NCBI RefSeq assembly: GCF_003201875.1
Contig: NZ_QJKD01000005.1
Location: 362,091-426,090, forward strand
DNA: 64,000 bases
Origin: Hungatella effluvii
GTDB taxonomy: Bacteria > Bacillota > Clostridia > Lachnospirales > Lachnospiraceae
Direction: 5' to 3'
Both the position numbers and the translations under genes were made by a program. This document shows positions 52,345 through 60,760 of this stretch, one piece after another. Position 1 is the first letter of the stretch. Each line of letters begins with the position of its first letter. The notes under the pieces are model-generated. The model did no database searches and was not told the DNA's origin. It saw only the letters and a program-made list of their open reading frames with translations.

Positions 52345-54373
52345 CACTTTCCCGCTCCTTCATCGCCTGGTAAAGTTCCTGATCCGTCATATGGTTCTCC
52401 ATGTTAGTGATGAGAACCACCCGCTTATCTTCCTTCGAATAGGTAACCTCCCTCTGCCACTCATAGAAATGAGGGCCGTCCCCTAAATTCCTGATATATC
52501 CCATCAGCCGTCTCAGACAGTACGCAGTCTCCTTGACATCGCAGAGACAGTCATTTTCGTAAAAGCCCTTCCATTTTCCGTGTTCCCGTGCTCTCATGGA
52601 CCGGTCCGCCGCCTCATACCAGTCCGCCGCCCTGCCGAACAGATAAAACGCCCGCAGATACTGTTTACCGGCATACGCCTCATAACCGTCACAGAAGGAC
52701 ACAGCGCCTCTCAGACAGTACGTATGTAGTTTTACCTGCAAGAGAAGAGAATCCTCCAAAAGAGAACCCGCCTGCTCCGCCATCCGGCTGCATGCTTCCA
52801 GAAGCGGTTCAAATGCATTTCTCCCATTTACAACCGTTTCCCGGTACAGTTCCATCTGTTCTTCCAGACTCTCTCCCGGGGCAAACCAGTTAAGCTCCGG
52901 CTCCGGTCTCTGTCCTCCATCCGCCATGATGCGGCAGACAAAATCCCTCGTTACGTAATTATAAAACTGGTCGCCCGCCCGCTCGTCCTCCTCTTTTCCA
53001 TACGGAACCGTACACTTAAAATACGCTTCAAAGAGATCCGGGAGAGACGCCAAAAGCTCCTTCCCGTCAATCCGCTGTCCATAGGCATAGTAAGACTCCA
53101 TATAACGCCTCCTGTGTTCCGCTGCGGTGAGCGAATTTCCTCTCCACAGATTCCCAATAAAGTCCAGAGGATACACATGGGGCTTTACATTAGAACAGTT
53201 GACAACCCATAGGCTCTTTATTCCACAATCATACGCTATTTTCAATTCTTTTTCCACAAATTCCATAGAATTTGGCAGCATGGTAATATGATTCGCCGCC
53301 TGCAGGTCGTAAAAAGAGACGTGATAATACGTTCCATGGTTCCCATCCCTTAATTCTGCGGGAGGCAGCGCCGGCACTCTGGGATTGTGGTTCCCCTGTC
53401 TTCTCGATACCATTTTCCCGTAACCATTATCGGCCCAGATGGTAATCACATCCTCCGGCAGAGTCAGAAGGCCCTGCTGATACAGTTCCATCGTTTCCCC
53501 ATAGAGATTCGTACAGAATACAGGATTCTTCACATGCTTCTTTACCAGCTCGTACTGACGCACCATCAGACTGCTGATTAAATCCCCCCGCTTCTTCGGG
53601 GTATCATACTGCGGATCATCATCCCAGAAAGGCCGGTCTCCCTGACCCCGGAATCCGATATTCCAGATAACACGGTAATCCTTCTGCCTCCGGATTCCCT
53701 CCTCCCACAGGCTGTAAAAGAGCTCCGGATATTCCGCAAAGGAGGGGGTCTTATCCGGATAAACCCGTGCAAACATCTCAGCTCCCAGCGGTTCCGCGTG
53801 ATGATGAGTAATCCAGAGCCCCATATCGGCCGCCAGTCCCATATAAATCTTGGAATTCGCATCAGTACCCGGTATTACTAAATTTCCTCCGAGCCGCAAA
53901 AGCGCCTCAAATGCCATCTCCCACGGATACTCCCTGCTCACTCCGCCATCCCAGCGGCTGATCAGCACCTCATCGTTCAGAAACCAGCCTCTGTATTTCA
54001 CCGGATATGGAGACGACTGGATCGTTCCCACCGGGACCTCCACATACTTCCGCTTTTCGAATTTCTGATCATTCCAGAACCATAACGGCAGAATCCCCAT
54101 GTACGCCTCGCTCAAATGCAGCAGCGCATACACAAATCCCAGTTCATCCCCCGCGCAGACTACCAGCCGTTTTTCCTCAACCAGTATCCTGTACTGTTCC
54201 GGATCCATGGATTCCTCGCAGAGCCTGATCCCGCCCCCATAAACAGAATCCCCTTCAATCACCAGATCCAGATCCCGGTAAAACCGCTCCACCGCTCGTC
54301 TCACTGGAACTCTGTCCTTCATCGTTCCGATGTCTACCGTAACGCTTTTATCCAATAAAAATGTTCCCATCAT
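52307..54373 (-). CDS. GH115-family alpha-glucuronidase, intracellular
   Basis: A 688-residue glycoside hydrolase of family 115, which removes glucuronic or 4-O-methylglucuronic acid side chains from xylan-type chains. Family blocks: YRGWFLNDEVLISRW, GGNLVIPGTDANSK, DMGLWITHHHAEPLGAE, WNIGFRGQGDRPFW, IWADNGYGKMVSRRQ, NPRVPALPPAELRDGNHGTY and HVSFYDLQAANH. There is no signal peptide, so it acts on imported oligosaccharides; it is shorter than exported homologues and lacks their C-terminal extension. AAAGGAGG precedes the ATG. It leads an operon with the kinase and regulator of locus B. Confidence 0.92.
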   Translation of the reverse strand: MMGTFLLDKSVTVDIGTMKDRVPVRRAVERFYRDLDLVIEGDSVYGGGIRLCEESMDPEQYRILVEEKRLVVCAGDELGFVYALLHLSEAYMGILPLWFWNDQKFEKRKYVEVPVGTIQSSPYPVKYRGWFLNDEVLISRWDGGVSREYPWEMAFEALLRLGGNLVIPGTDANSKIYMGLAADMGLWITHHHAEPLGAEMFARVYPDKTPSFAEYPELFYSLWEEGIRRQKDYRVIWNIGFRGQGDRPFWDDDPQYDTPKKRGDLISSLMVRQYELVKKHVKNPVFCTNLYGETMELYQQGLLTLPEDVITIWADNGYGKMVSRRQGNHNPRVPALPPAELRDGNHGTYYHVSFYDLQAANHITMLPNSMEFVEKELKIAYDCGIKSLWVVNCSNVKPHVYPLDFIGNLWRGNSLTAAEHRRRYMESYYAYGQRIDGKELLASLPDLFEAYFKCTVPYGKEEDERAGDQFYNYVTRDFVCRIMADGGQRPEPELNWFAPGESLEEQMELYRETVVNGRNAFEPLLEACSRMAEQAGSLLEDSLLLQVKLHTYCLRGAVSFCDGYEAYAGKQYLRAFYLFGRAADWYEAADRSMRAREHGKWKGFYENDCLCDVKETAYCLRRLMGYIRNLGDGPHFYEWQREVTYSKEDKRVVLITNMENHMTDQELYQAMKERESDEKALGSVGGTV

Positions 54374-54414
54374 ATCCTCCTTTACCCTGAAAAATTCTAT
54401 TGTATCTCCACTCC

Positions 54415-54478
54415 ATTATAGGAAAATACACGATGGGCGTAAATGGAAAAAAACCGTAAACACACTTGGAAATTTCCG
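54415..54478 (-). promoter_or_regulatory. GH115 operon promoter with two activator repeats
   Basis: On the minus strand TATAAT (54415-54420) and TTTACG (54438-54443) are 17 bases apart. Two direct repeats follow upstream, GGAAA-type blocks ending in CCG at 54445-54456 and 54468-54478 (period 22), the first one base from the -35. The arrangement copies that of the ABC promoter at 48980-49066. Confidence 0.7.
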
Positions 54479-54492
54479 ACTTTTCTGCAAAA

Positions 54493-54531
54493 CAAAAAAT
54501 GAGACCCCATAATTTCTTACGGAATCTCATT
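54493..54531 (-). terminator. Intrinsic terminator after rpsR
   Basis: Arms AATGAGATTCC and GGGGTCTCATT pair with wobbles and are followed on the minus strand by TTTTT, just after the rpsR stop codon. Confidence 0.75.
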
Positions 54532-54556
54532 CGCAAAATCCTTATAAAATAAGGGT

Positions 54557-54823
54557 TTATTCCATTGTGTAAGGCATAAGAGCGATGTGTCTTGCTCTCT
54601 TGATTGCAACGGTAAGTGCTCTCTGATGCTTTGCACAGTTACCTGTAATACGTCTCGGAAGAATTTTTCCTCTTTCAGAGACATATCTTTTTAATTTATT
54701 TACATCTTTATAATCGATGGTGCCGTTCTTCTCACCACAGAATACACATACTTTTTTTCTTCTGCGCATGCCGCCTCTTCTGAACTTGGCGCCATCAGCT
54801 TTATCATTCTTATTATATGCCAT
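54557..54823 (-). CDS. rpsR: 30S ribosomal protein S18
   Basis: An 88-residue ribosomal protein S18 with the typical block [19 protein letters not shown] and C-terminal [23 protein letters not shown]. The N-terminal part keeps cysteines in [10 protein letters not shown], so it is the zinc-binding-like (C+) form. AGGAGG precedes the ATG. Third gene of the rpsF-ssb-rpsR operon. Confidence 0.97.
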   Translation of the reverse strand: MAYNKNDKADGAKFRRGGMRRRKKVCVFCGEKNGTIDYKDVNKLKRYVSERGKILPRRITGNCAKHQRALTVAIKRARHIALMPYTME

Positions 54824-54868
54824 TGGTACTACCTCCTGTTAGATTTTGTTGTTTCTATCCCTGCAAGT

Positions 54869-55321
54869 TTAGTTGAATGGAAGTCCTTCGTCTTCGACTC
54901 CATCCGGGATATTCATAAATCCATCACCGATTGCGGAAGACGGTGCCGGTCTGGATGTTGGCTGATAGCCGCCGCCCTCACCGGAAGCCGCGCCCTTGCT
55001 GTCGGCGAATTCCTGATCGTCTACAATGATATCGGTCGTGTAAACTTTGATACCGTCCTTATTCGTGTAACTGCCAGTCTGGATCCTTCCGGAAATCAAC
55101 ACTCTCATGCCCTGGCGGAAATACTTCTCGGCAAACTCACCTGCTCTGTCAAATGCGACACAGTTGATGAAATCTGCGGTCTGCTCGTTGCCGTCCTGGT
55201 TTCTGCGGCCTCTTCTGTCAACAGCAAGAGTATATCTTGCGATGGCCATGGCGCGCTCGCCCTGGGAATATCTTACTTCTGGATCACGGGTCAATCTACC
55301 CATCAGGATTACTCTGTTCAT
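54869..55321 (-). CDS. ssb: Single-stranded DNA-binding protein
   Basis: A 150-residue SSB: OB-fold N-terminal domain (MNRVILMGRLTRDPEVRYSQ, FINCVAFDRAGEFAEKYFRQG, VLISGRIQTGSYTNKDG), a Gly/Pro-rich linker and the acidic tail DEGLPF that recruits partners. It lies between rpsF and rpsR as in most Firmicutes. Its ribosome-binding site is weak, consistent with coupling to rpsF. Confidence 0.97.
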   Translation of the reverse strand: MNRVILMGRLTRDPEVRYSQGERAMAIARYTLAVDRRGRRNQDGNEQTADFINCVAFDRAGEFAEKYFRQGMRVLISGRIQTGSYTNKDGIKVYTTDIIVDDQEFADSKGAASGEGGGYQPTSRPAPSSAIGDGFMNIPDGVEDEGLPFN

Positions 55322-55343
55322 ACGATCACACTTTCTTTATCTA

Positions 55344-55631
55344 TTATGCCTCTTGTCTTACGCATAAATATCTGATAACTGGTTCCATAATACGAATGCG
55401 TGATTCTAACTCATTCGGTGTTGTGGAATCGCCATCAAACTGGATGAAGTAGTAGAATCCCTCTTTCATCTTCTGAATTTCGTAAGCTAATCTCTTCTTA
55501 CCCCATTCGTCGATGTTGGTTACAGTACCGCCAAAACGAGTGATATAATTTGTAATCTTCTCGATGGCTGCTGCTCTCTCCTCATCTTCGAGCTTTACGT
55601 TAAGAACAACGGCTAACTCATACTTGTTCAT
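55344..55631 (-). CDS. rpsF: 30S ribosomal protein S6
   Basis: A 95-residue ribosomal protein S6 (MNKYELAVVLNVKLEDEERA, WGKKRLAYEIQKMKEGFYYF, RIMEPVIRYLCVR). AAGGAGG precedes the ATG. First gene of the operon with ssb and rpsR. Confidence 0.97.
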   Translation of the reverse strand: MNKYELAVVLNVKLEDEERAAAIEKITNYITRFGGTVTNIDEWGKKRLAYEIQKMKEGFYYFIQFDGDSTTPNELESRIRIMEPVIRYLCVRQEA

Positions 55632-55708
55632 GCTTGTTTACCTCCTTGTGGTCTCTGGCCCCTGCTTTCAGTTTCAGGAGCAAGGAATTTAATGTGTCAC
55701 GGATTAAT

Positions 55709-55737
55709 ATTTTATCAGAAATTGGCAGGAAAAGCAA
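55709..55737 (-). promoter_or_regulatory. Promoter of the rpsF-ssb-rpsR operon
   Basis: TTGCTT (55732-55737) and TAAAAT (55709-55714) are 17 bases apart on the minus strand, about 80 bases before the rpsF start. Confidence 0.65.
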
Positions 55738-55784
55738 GTACTTTTTCCCGTTTTCCTACGATTTTACGACATTTCCGGAGCTTC

Positions 55785-55982
55785 TTACCGTTTTTCCGCC
55801 CCATCCGCTCCCTTCAGCCCTCTGACGTTCTTCTCCACCAGCTTTCTGGGAACCATAATCATGTGGCCGCAGCCCATACATTTCAAACGAAAGTCCGCGC
55901 CGACCCGCAAAATTTCCCATTCACTGCTGCCGCAGGGATGCTGTTTCTTCAGTTTTACAATGTCTCCGACTTCAAAATTCAT
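55785..55982 (-). CDS. DUF951 family small protein
   Basis: A 65-residue protein of the DUF951 family (FEVGDIVKLKKQHPCGSSEW, ADFRLKCMGCGHMIMVPR). The CPxG-like and CMGC motifs suggest a small zinc-binding or nucleic-acid-linked domain. It is commonly found next to rpsF in Firmicutes, as here. Its function is unknown. Confidence 0.9.
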   Translation of the reverse strand: MNFEVGDIVKLKKQHPCGSSEWEILRVGADFRLKCMGCGHMIMVPRKLVEKNVRGLKGADGAEKR

Positions 55983-56006
55983 CTCGTTCTCCCGTTATCA
56001 GTATCC

Positions 56007-56996
56007 TTATTTTAAGATCTCGTCAATCGCCTTTAACTCATCTGCCGAAAACTCCAGATGATCGAGACACTGAACGCTGTTCTCCAGCTGTCTCACACTG
56101 CTGGCCCCGATCAGTACGGAAGTCACAGCCTTCTCCCGAAGCACCCATGCCAGCGCCATCTGGGCCAGCGACTGATTCCTGCTCACCGCGATCTCATTCA
56201 GCCTGCGGATCTGATCCAGCTTCTCCTCTGATAAATAGCGGTCATTAATCGTAGTTCCCACTCTGGAAGCTCTTGACCCCTGCGGGATACCATTTAAATA
56301 CTTATCGGTCAATGCGCCCTGCGCCAGAGGACTGTAGCAGATACAGCCCACGCCGTGCTCCCACATAGCTTTAAACAATCCGTCTTCCGGGGTTCTCTCG
56401 AACATATTGTAGCGCGGCTGCTCGATGAGACAGTGTACGCCCATATCCTTTAACATAAGGACCGCTTTCTCTGCCTCCTGCTTCGAATAGTTGGACAGGC
56501 CCACGTACAGCGCCTTGCCCTGTCTCACAATGTCCCCCAGCGTTCCCATCGTCTCCTCCAGCGGTGTCTCCGGATCCGGTCTGTGGTGATAGAAAATATC
56601 CACATACTCCAGCCCCATCCGCTTTAAGCTCTGATCGAGACTGGCCATTAAATACTTCCTGGATCCCCAGTTTCCGTACGGTCCCGGCCACATATCGTAT
56701 CCGGCCTTTGTGGAAATAATCATCTCATCCCGATAGGTTCCCAGACCGCGTCTTAAAATCTCTCCAAAATTCTCTTCCGCTTTTCCAGGCGCCGGAAATC
56801 CATAGTTATTCGCCAGATCAAAATGCGTCACACCCAAATCAAACGCCCTGCAAAGAATCGCTTCCTGATCCTCAATCGGCTTTTCCAAACCGAAATTCTG
56901 CCATAACCCGAGTGAAACCCTTGGAAGTTTTACTCCGCTTCTTCCACAGCGCTTATAGTCCATCTTCTCATATCTGTCTTCTGCTGCCTGATACAT
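56007..56996 (-). CDS. Aldo/keto reductase, YghZ/MgrA-type
   Basis: A 329-residue NADPH-dependent aldo/keto reductase. Catalytic residues are present: Asp in FDLANNYG, Tyr in the same block, Lys in ISTKAGYDMWPGPYG, and His in DIFYHHRPDP. The last block and GLWQNFG resemble L-glyceraldehyde-3-phosphate reductases (YghZ), which detoxify aldehydes. AAAGGAG precedes the ATG. It is upstream of the DUF951 gene with a 24-base gap. Confidence 0.93.
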   Translation of the reverse strand: MYQAAEDRYEKMDYKRCGRSGVKLPRVSLGLWQNFGLEKPIEDQEAILCRAFDLGVTHFDLANNYGFPAPGKAEENFGEILRRGLGTYRDEMIISTKAGYDMWPGPYGNWGSRKYLMASLDQSLKRMGLEYVDIFYHHRPDPETPLEETMGTLGDIVRQGKALYVGLSNYSKQEAEKAVLMLKDMGVHCLIEQPRYNMFERTPEDGLFKAMWEHGVGCICYSPLAQGALTDKYLNGIPQGSRASRVGTTINDRYLSEEKLDQIRRLNEIAVSRNQSLAQMALAWVLREKAVTSVLIGASSVRQLENSVQCLDHLEFSADELKAIDEILK

Positions 56997-57069
56997 AGTT
57001 TTACGCTCCTTTATTCTGTCATATTTTATCTGTTTTCTGCATTGCTTACATTTAGATTTGCAACCCCAT

Positions 57070-57801
57070 TTACACGCCCGCCGCGTCTCCCAGCACCTCT
57101 CCCAGCTGCCCGCTGATCACCAGATCAGCACGGCCGTCCATAGGGGTAACCGTCTTATTAATCAGAACCATCCGTTTTCCTCTATAATAATCGATCAGTC
57201 CCGCGGCTGGATAAACCGTAAGCGATGTGCCTCCAACGATCAGCATGTCCGCCCTGGTGATATATGCTACCGACCGGCTAAGCACCTCCTGATCCAGACT
57301 CTCCTCATAGAGCACCACATCCGGTTTAATTGTCCCTCCGCAGCTGCACCGCGGAATTCCATCCGGTTCGTCCATATTTAAAATGTCTTCCAGACTGTAA
57401 AACTTTCCGCACCGGGTACAGTAATTCCTGTGTACCGATCCATGAAGCTCGAGGACTTCCTTACTGCCCGCTGCCTGATGAAGACCGTCAATATTCTGAG
57501 TGATAACAGCCTTTAACTTTCCTTCCGCCTCCAGCTTTGCCAAAGCCAGGTGTGCCCGGTTCGGCTCTGCTTCCGGAAACAGCATTCTGTTTTTATAAAA
57601 CCGGTAAAATTCCTGGGGATTCTGCCTGTAAAAGCTGTGGCTGATAATCGTCTCCGGCGGATACTGATACTGCTGGTGATACAGCCCGTCCACGCCTCTG
57701 AAATCCGGAATCCCGCTCTCCGTAGACATACCGGCTCCACCAAAAAATACGATCCGGCTGCTCTCCGAGATCCACTGCTTCAACTGTTCCTGTGCTTCCA
57801 T
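57070..57801 (-). CDS. cobB: Sirtuin-type NAD-dependent protein deacylase
   Basis: A 243-residue sirtuin. NAD-binding blocks are FFGGAGMSTESGIPDFRG and TQNIDGLHQAAGS; the catalytic His is in ELHGSVH; zinc ligands are in CTRCG and CSCGG; a late block is GTSLTVYPAAGL. It removes acyl groups from protein lysines using NAD. The frame is open from a GTG at 57843, but GGGAGA lies about 9 bases before the ATG at 57801, which also aligns with the normal sirtuin start. Confidence 0.94.
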   Translation of the reverse strand: MEAQEQLKQWISESSRIVFFGGAGMSTESGIPDFRGVDGLYHQQYQYPPETIISHSFYRQNPQEFYRFYKNRMLFPEAEPNRAHLALAKLEAEGKLKAVITQNIDGLHQAAGSKEVLELHGSVHRNYCTRCGKFYSLEDILNMDEPDGIPRCSCGGTIKPDVVLYEESLDQEVLSRSVAYITRADMLIVGGTSLTVYPAAGLIDYYRGKRMVLINKTVTPMDGRADLVISGQLGEVLGDAAGV

Positions 57802-57886
57802 CTCTTCCGTTCTCCCTCCCGTCCTGTAAATCAGGGCCGCCACTGCACTCTGCCATGCAATTCCGGTCCGGTACTGGAACTCAGAC

Positions 57887-57931
57887 GGGGTGCCGCAGAC
57901 TGGATTCTTCCAAATCCGCCTGCGGCACCCC
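57887..57931. repeat. Strong GC-rich hairpin between the sirtuin and PRT-like genes
   Basis: Perfect 12-base arms GGGGTGCCGCAG (57887-57898) and CTGCGGCACCCC (57920-57931) enclose a second stem GGATT/AATCC (57902-57906 and 57913-57917). No T-run follows on either strand, so it is not a classical terminator; it could be a dispersed palindrome or an RNA-stabilising structure. Confidence 0.7.
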
Positions 57932-58009
57932 GGATCGTTTCAAAGTATACTTCCTATCAGTGGTGAATACCGATTTTTTTCCGCCTGCACTGCTATTCAG
58001 CTTGTTTTA

Positions 58010-58648
58010 TTAAAGCTTCGAATATCCGTAACCGTTTACAAGGGCATCCAGCTTGATTCCCTTCTTGCAGTATGGGCATTCCCGGAAATCATACGTCTGA
58101 TAATCAGGAATATCACGCTCCCTGAATACAGAGTTCACAGGCATCCCATCCAGTTCCCCGATCGCACTGAAGATGGCCGATATTCCCTGGAGTTTTCCTC
58201 CATAATACTGAATACACTCGACTCCCTTGTTGATCGTCTTTCCCGTTGTCACGGAAGCCATCAGAAGAATCACATTCTTACCGGTTATCATGGGCTGAAT
58301 ATTGTCACGGAAAATCATCTGGCTGTTACTGTTGTACTCCGGAGTCACAACGTAAATTGTCTGATGCGCATTCCTTGACATAACTCCTGCCTTTGTCAGT
58401 TCCTCCGCCAGATAGGCGCCTACCACATCCATGCCATCCAGGCATACGATGGTATCCACAAACGTGTTATACAGGTAAAGTCCCACTAAATCACGGGCGA
58501 CCTCCTGTGCCTCACTAACACGTGTCTTCAGCGTTGTCATATCAATGTAGTAGTTGATATGAGAATGGTTGGTTGCGAAATGTCCCGGCACAACCTTGAG
58601 CGGTACGTTACATCCTGGAGCCTGAAGCTTGATATATCTGTTTTCCAT
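58010..58648 (-). CDS. Phosphoribosyltransferase-like protein with altered PRPP motif
   Basis: A 212-residue protein with the fold blocks of an orotate-type phosphoribosyltransferase (FVDTIVCLDGMDVVGAYLA, then VILLMASVTTGKT followed by a helix). The usual PRPP loop carries two acidic residues before TTG (such as VVDDVITTG); here they are replaced by Met-Ala, although TTGKT remains. A C-terminal CPYC pair (RECPYCKKGIK) suggests metal binding. Catalysis may be lost or altered. GGGGAGG precedes the ATG and TTGTAA/TATAAT form a promoter at 58677-58706. Confidence 0.75.
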   Translation of the reverse strand: MENRYIKLQAPGCNVPLKVVPGHFATNHSHINYYIDMTTLKTRVSEAQEVARDLVGLYLYNTFVDTIVCLDGMDVVGAYLAEELTKAGVMSRNAHQTIYVVTPEYNSNSQMIFRDNIQPMITGKNVILLMASVTTGKTINKGVECIQYYGGKLQGISAIFSAIGELDGMPVNSVFRERDIPDYQTYDFRECPYCKKGIKLDALVNGYGYSKL

Positions 58649-58676
58649 AGAAACCTCCCCTGCTGCTGTTTTCTTT

Positions 58677-58706
58677 ATTATACTACAGAAACAGGACTTG
58701 TTACAA
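58677..58706 (-). promoter_or_regulatory. Promoter of the PRT-like gene
   Basis: TTGTAA (58701-58706) and TATAAT (58677-58682) spaced by 18 bases on the minus strand, about 30 bases before the start codon. Confidence 0.6.
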
Positions 58707-58737
58707 GGAAAATCTATTAGTTTTGCACAACGCGGTA

Positions 58738-59790
58738 CTAAACTACCTCATCGAAATAAACACCGTTTAACGGCCTGATTCTTTCCGCCATACTCCGGCG
58801 GTTTTCCGGCATCTGCGGCATTTTGTATCCGAAGAGCCAGGCTGTCATCTCCGCAATTCCCAGCGACAGATGCGGCTTCACAAGAGTCCCCTCCGTCATC
58901 CGAGTCACTCTGGAGCCATTCTTATCCAGCTTCCAGCGGAAAATGCCGTCATTCTGGCGTATCTGCCCGTCCGAGACCTCGATCATAAGTTCCATCTCAC
59001 TAACCTCCGAGTCCTCTTTTAACCGGATCACAGAGACAAACTGCTCCAGATTGATGATTCGTCCCATCATAAGAGGCTTTGGCGGGGCGATCTCCTTCAC
59101 ATAGTCCGGATGCACCAGAAGCTCCCTCTGTTCCATCTCTCCGCCACCATAATAGGCGGAAATACCGGCCAGCCGCTCCCTCTCATCCCTCGTTCTCAAG
59201 AGTACCAGATCGCCGTCGGCACTTCTCACCTCCCGGCACAGAGACCGGTAATACTCCTCGTCACGCATCGTATAGACCTCATAATGCTTTTCGAGGCATT
59301 TGCCCGCAAATCTGGCCGCCTCCTCGCATTCCTCCGTCCGCTGTTCCATGAGGGCCCGTCCGCTCAGACGCATCATGCCCTTTTCACTCAAAGTAAGCTG
59401 CGGCTGATCAAAGATATAGGTAAACTCAAACGGCAGATAAATAGCCGGATCCACCGGATGCAGAAAGCAAAATCCCATCTTTTCCATATACATATCGGCA
59501 AATATCCTGGACAGCAGGCGGCTCATATACCCCTGGTGACGCCATGCCGCCGCGGTAGCCACCCCGGCGATATAGTCGATCCTCCAGATGCGGTCCTTAA
59601 CCACCACATCAAACGGATTCCGGTGGAGCATGGCCACGATCTCATTGTCCTCCTCCGCCACGAGAATCTTGTTCCGGCGGGTCTTCTCCGCATAGTAAAA
59701 ATCCACGAATGACTGGGAATCTTCCACAAAGATCTCTTCCCACAGCTTCCGGCTTCTGCTTTTCTCTTCCTGTCTTAAATAATGTATCAT
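58738..59790 (-). CDS. Eis-type GNAT N-acetyltransferase
   Basis: A 350-residue protein with an N-terminal GNAT acetyltransferase domain (ILVAEEDNEIVAMLHRNPF, DYIAGVATAAAWRHQGYMSRLL for acetyl-CoA binding) and a C-terminal SCP2/Eis-like domain from about residue 245 (INLEQFVSVI, LMIEVSDG, LSLGIAEMTAWLFGY). The family acetylates amines on drugs or proteins. It is translationally coupled to the DUF2156 gene by a 4-base overlap. Confidence 0.87.
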   Translation of the reverse strand: MIHYLRQEEKSRSRKLWEEIFVEDSQSFVDFYYAEKTRRNKILVAEEDNEIVAMLHRNPFDVVVKDRIWRIDYIAGVATAAAWRHQGYMSRLLSRIFADMYMEKMGFCFLHPVDPAIYLPFEFTYIFDQPQLTLSEKGMMRLSGRALMEQRTEECEEAARFAGKCLEKHYEVYTMRDEEYYRSLCREVRSADGDLVLLRTRDERERLAGISAYYGGGEMEQRELLVHPDYVKEIAPPKPLMMGRIINLEQFVSVIRLKEDSEVSEMELMIEVSDGQIRQNDGIFRWKLDKNGSRVTRMTEGTLVKPHLSLGIAEMTAWLFGYKMPQMPENRRSMAERIRPLNGVYFDEVV

Positions 59791-60713
59791 CCTTTAAAGT
59801 CCTTCTGTTCTATGCTGTATTTTCTGGCAAAGTCAATGGGATTATAGGACATCTTCGCTCTGCGCAGGCCTTCCATTCCCACGTCGTCCTCCCGGTTGAC
59901 AAGCATCATTTCCTCCGGAAATGCCCTGACCAGAAACTCTCTGTTAATAAACTGGTAAAGTCCATTGATCTCCGGGTTGGCCTTCTCAATGTGAATTACC
60001 GCCATTTTTTCAAATTCATTATAGCTTCCTATCGTAAATGCTTCCAGCTTACCATCGATATAGACGCCGGCCATCCGGACGCATAACTGGGAACAGTTCT
60101 TCAAGATATCGTGAATTCCGTTCACCTCATAATCCAGCTGTGTACCGAACTCCGCGGCCTCCACCTTGTTTTCCCACCATCTGTCCAGGAACTCCCACAC
60201 ATCGTCCCGGTCAGAACAGCATAAAGTCCGGTACTCATACCGCCCTTCATACTCCCTCAAAAATGCATTCAGATGATTCTTTTTCTTATGCAGCTTCTTG
60301 CCGGCCAATGACCGCATGGCTGCAGCATCATACAAATAATCCTTTAAATCTTCCTGCTCCTTCACCTCAAACTTCTCAGGATCCAGTTTTAAATAGTTCA
60401 CACCGTCCTCATCCGCCAGATAAATCCGAAATGGCTTTTTTAACACGGTATTAAAATATTCCACCATCTCATAAAAGTAATGGGACAGCTCCTCTTCCTT
60501 GCACATCGGCATGGCGCTGAAAGTAATGCCATCCTTTTCCATCAAAAACTGTACTGCTTTCTCATCGCTGATCGCGCATTGGATATGGTAAAAATCCCTC
60601 CAGATAAAACTGTCCAGAAACACACTGTCACACGTCTTATTGGGCCGCAGTGCGAAAAACGGCGTCACTCTCTCGATATCCTTTGCCTCTACCGGCTTAA
60701 ACTGTAGATTCAT
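59787..60713 (-). CDS. DUF2156 / phosphatidylglycerol lysyltransferase-like protein
   Basis: A 308-residue protein of the DUF2156 family, related to the transferase domain of MprF-type lysyl-phosphatidylglycerol synthases and to FemX-like acyltransferases (CDSVFLDSFIWRDFY, GKKLHKKKNHLNAFLREYEG, IHIEKANPEINGLYQFINREF, NREDDVGMEGLRRAKMSYNP). It has no membrane domain and so probably transfers an amino acid or acyl group in the cytoplasm. The ATG at 60713 with AAGGGA upstream is preferred to the one six codons earlier. Confidence 0.87.
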   Translation of the reverse strand: MNLQFKPVEAKDIERVTPFFALRPNKTCDSVFLDSFIWRDFYHIQCAISDEKAVQFLMEKDGITFSAMPMCKEEELSHYFYEMVEYFNTVLKKPFRIYLADEDGVNYLKLDPEKFEVKEQEDLKDYLYDAAAMRSLAGKKLHKKKNHLNAFLREYEGRYEYRTLCCSDRDDVWEFLDRWWENKVEAAEFGTQLDYEVNGIHDILKNCSQLCVRMAGVYIDGKLEAFTIGSYNEFEKMAVIHIEKANPEINGLYQFINREFLVRAFPEEMMLVNREDDVGMEGLRRAKMSYNPIDFARKYSIEQKDFKG

Positions 60714-60760
60714 AATAATTCCCTTCTGCATTAATATTGTCTTTCGTCTTATAATCTGAT

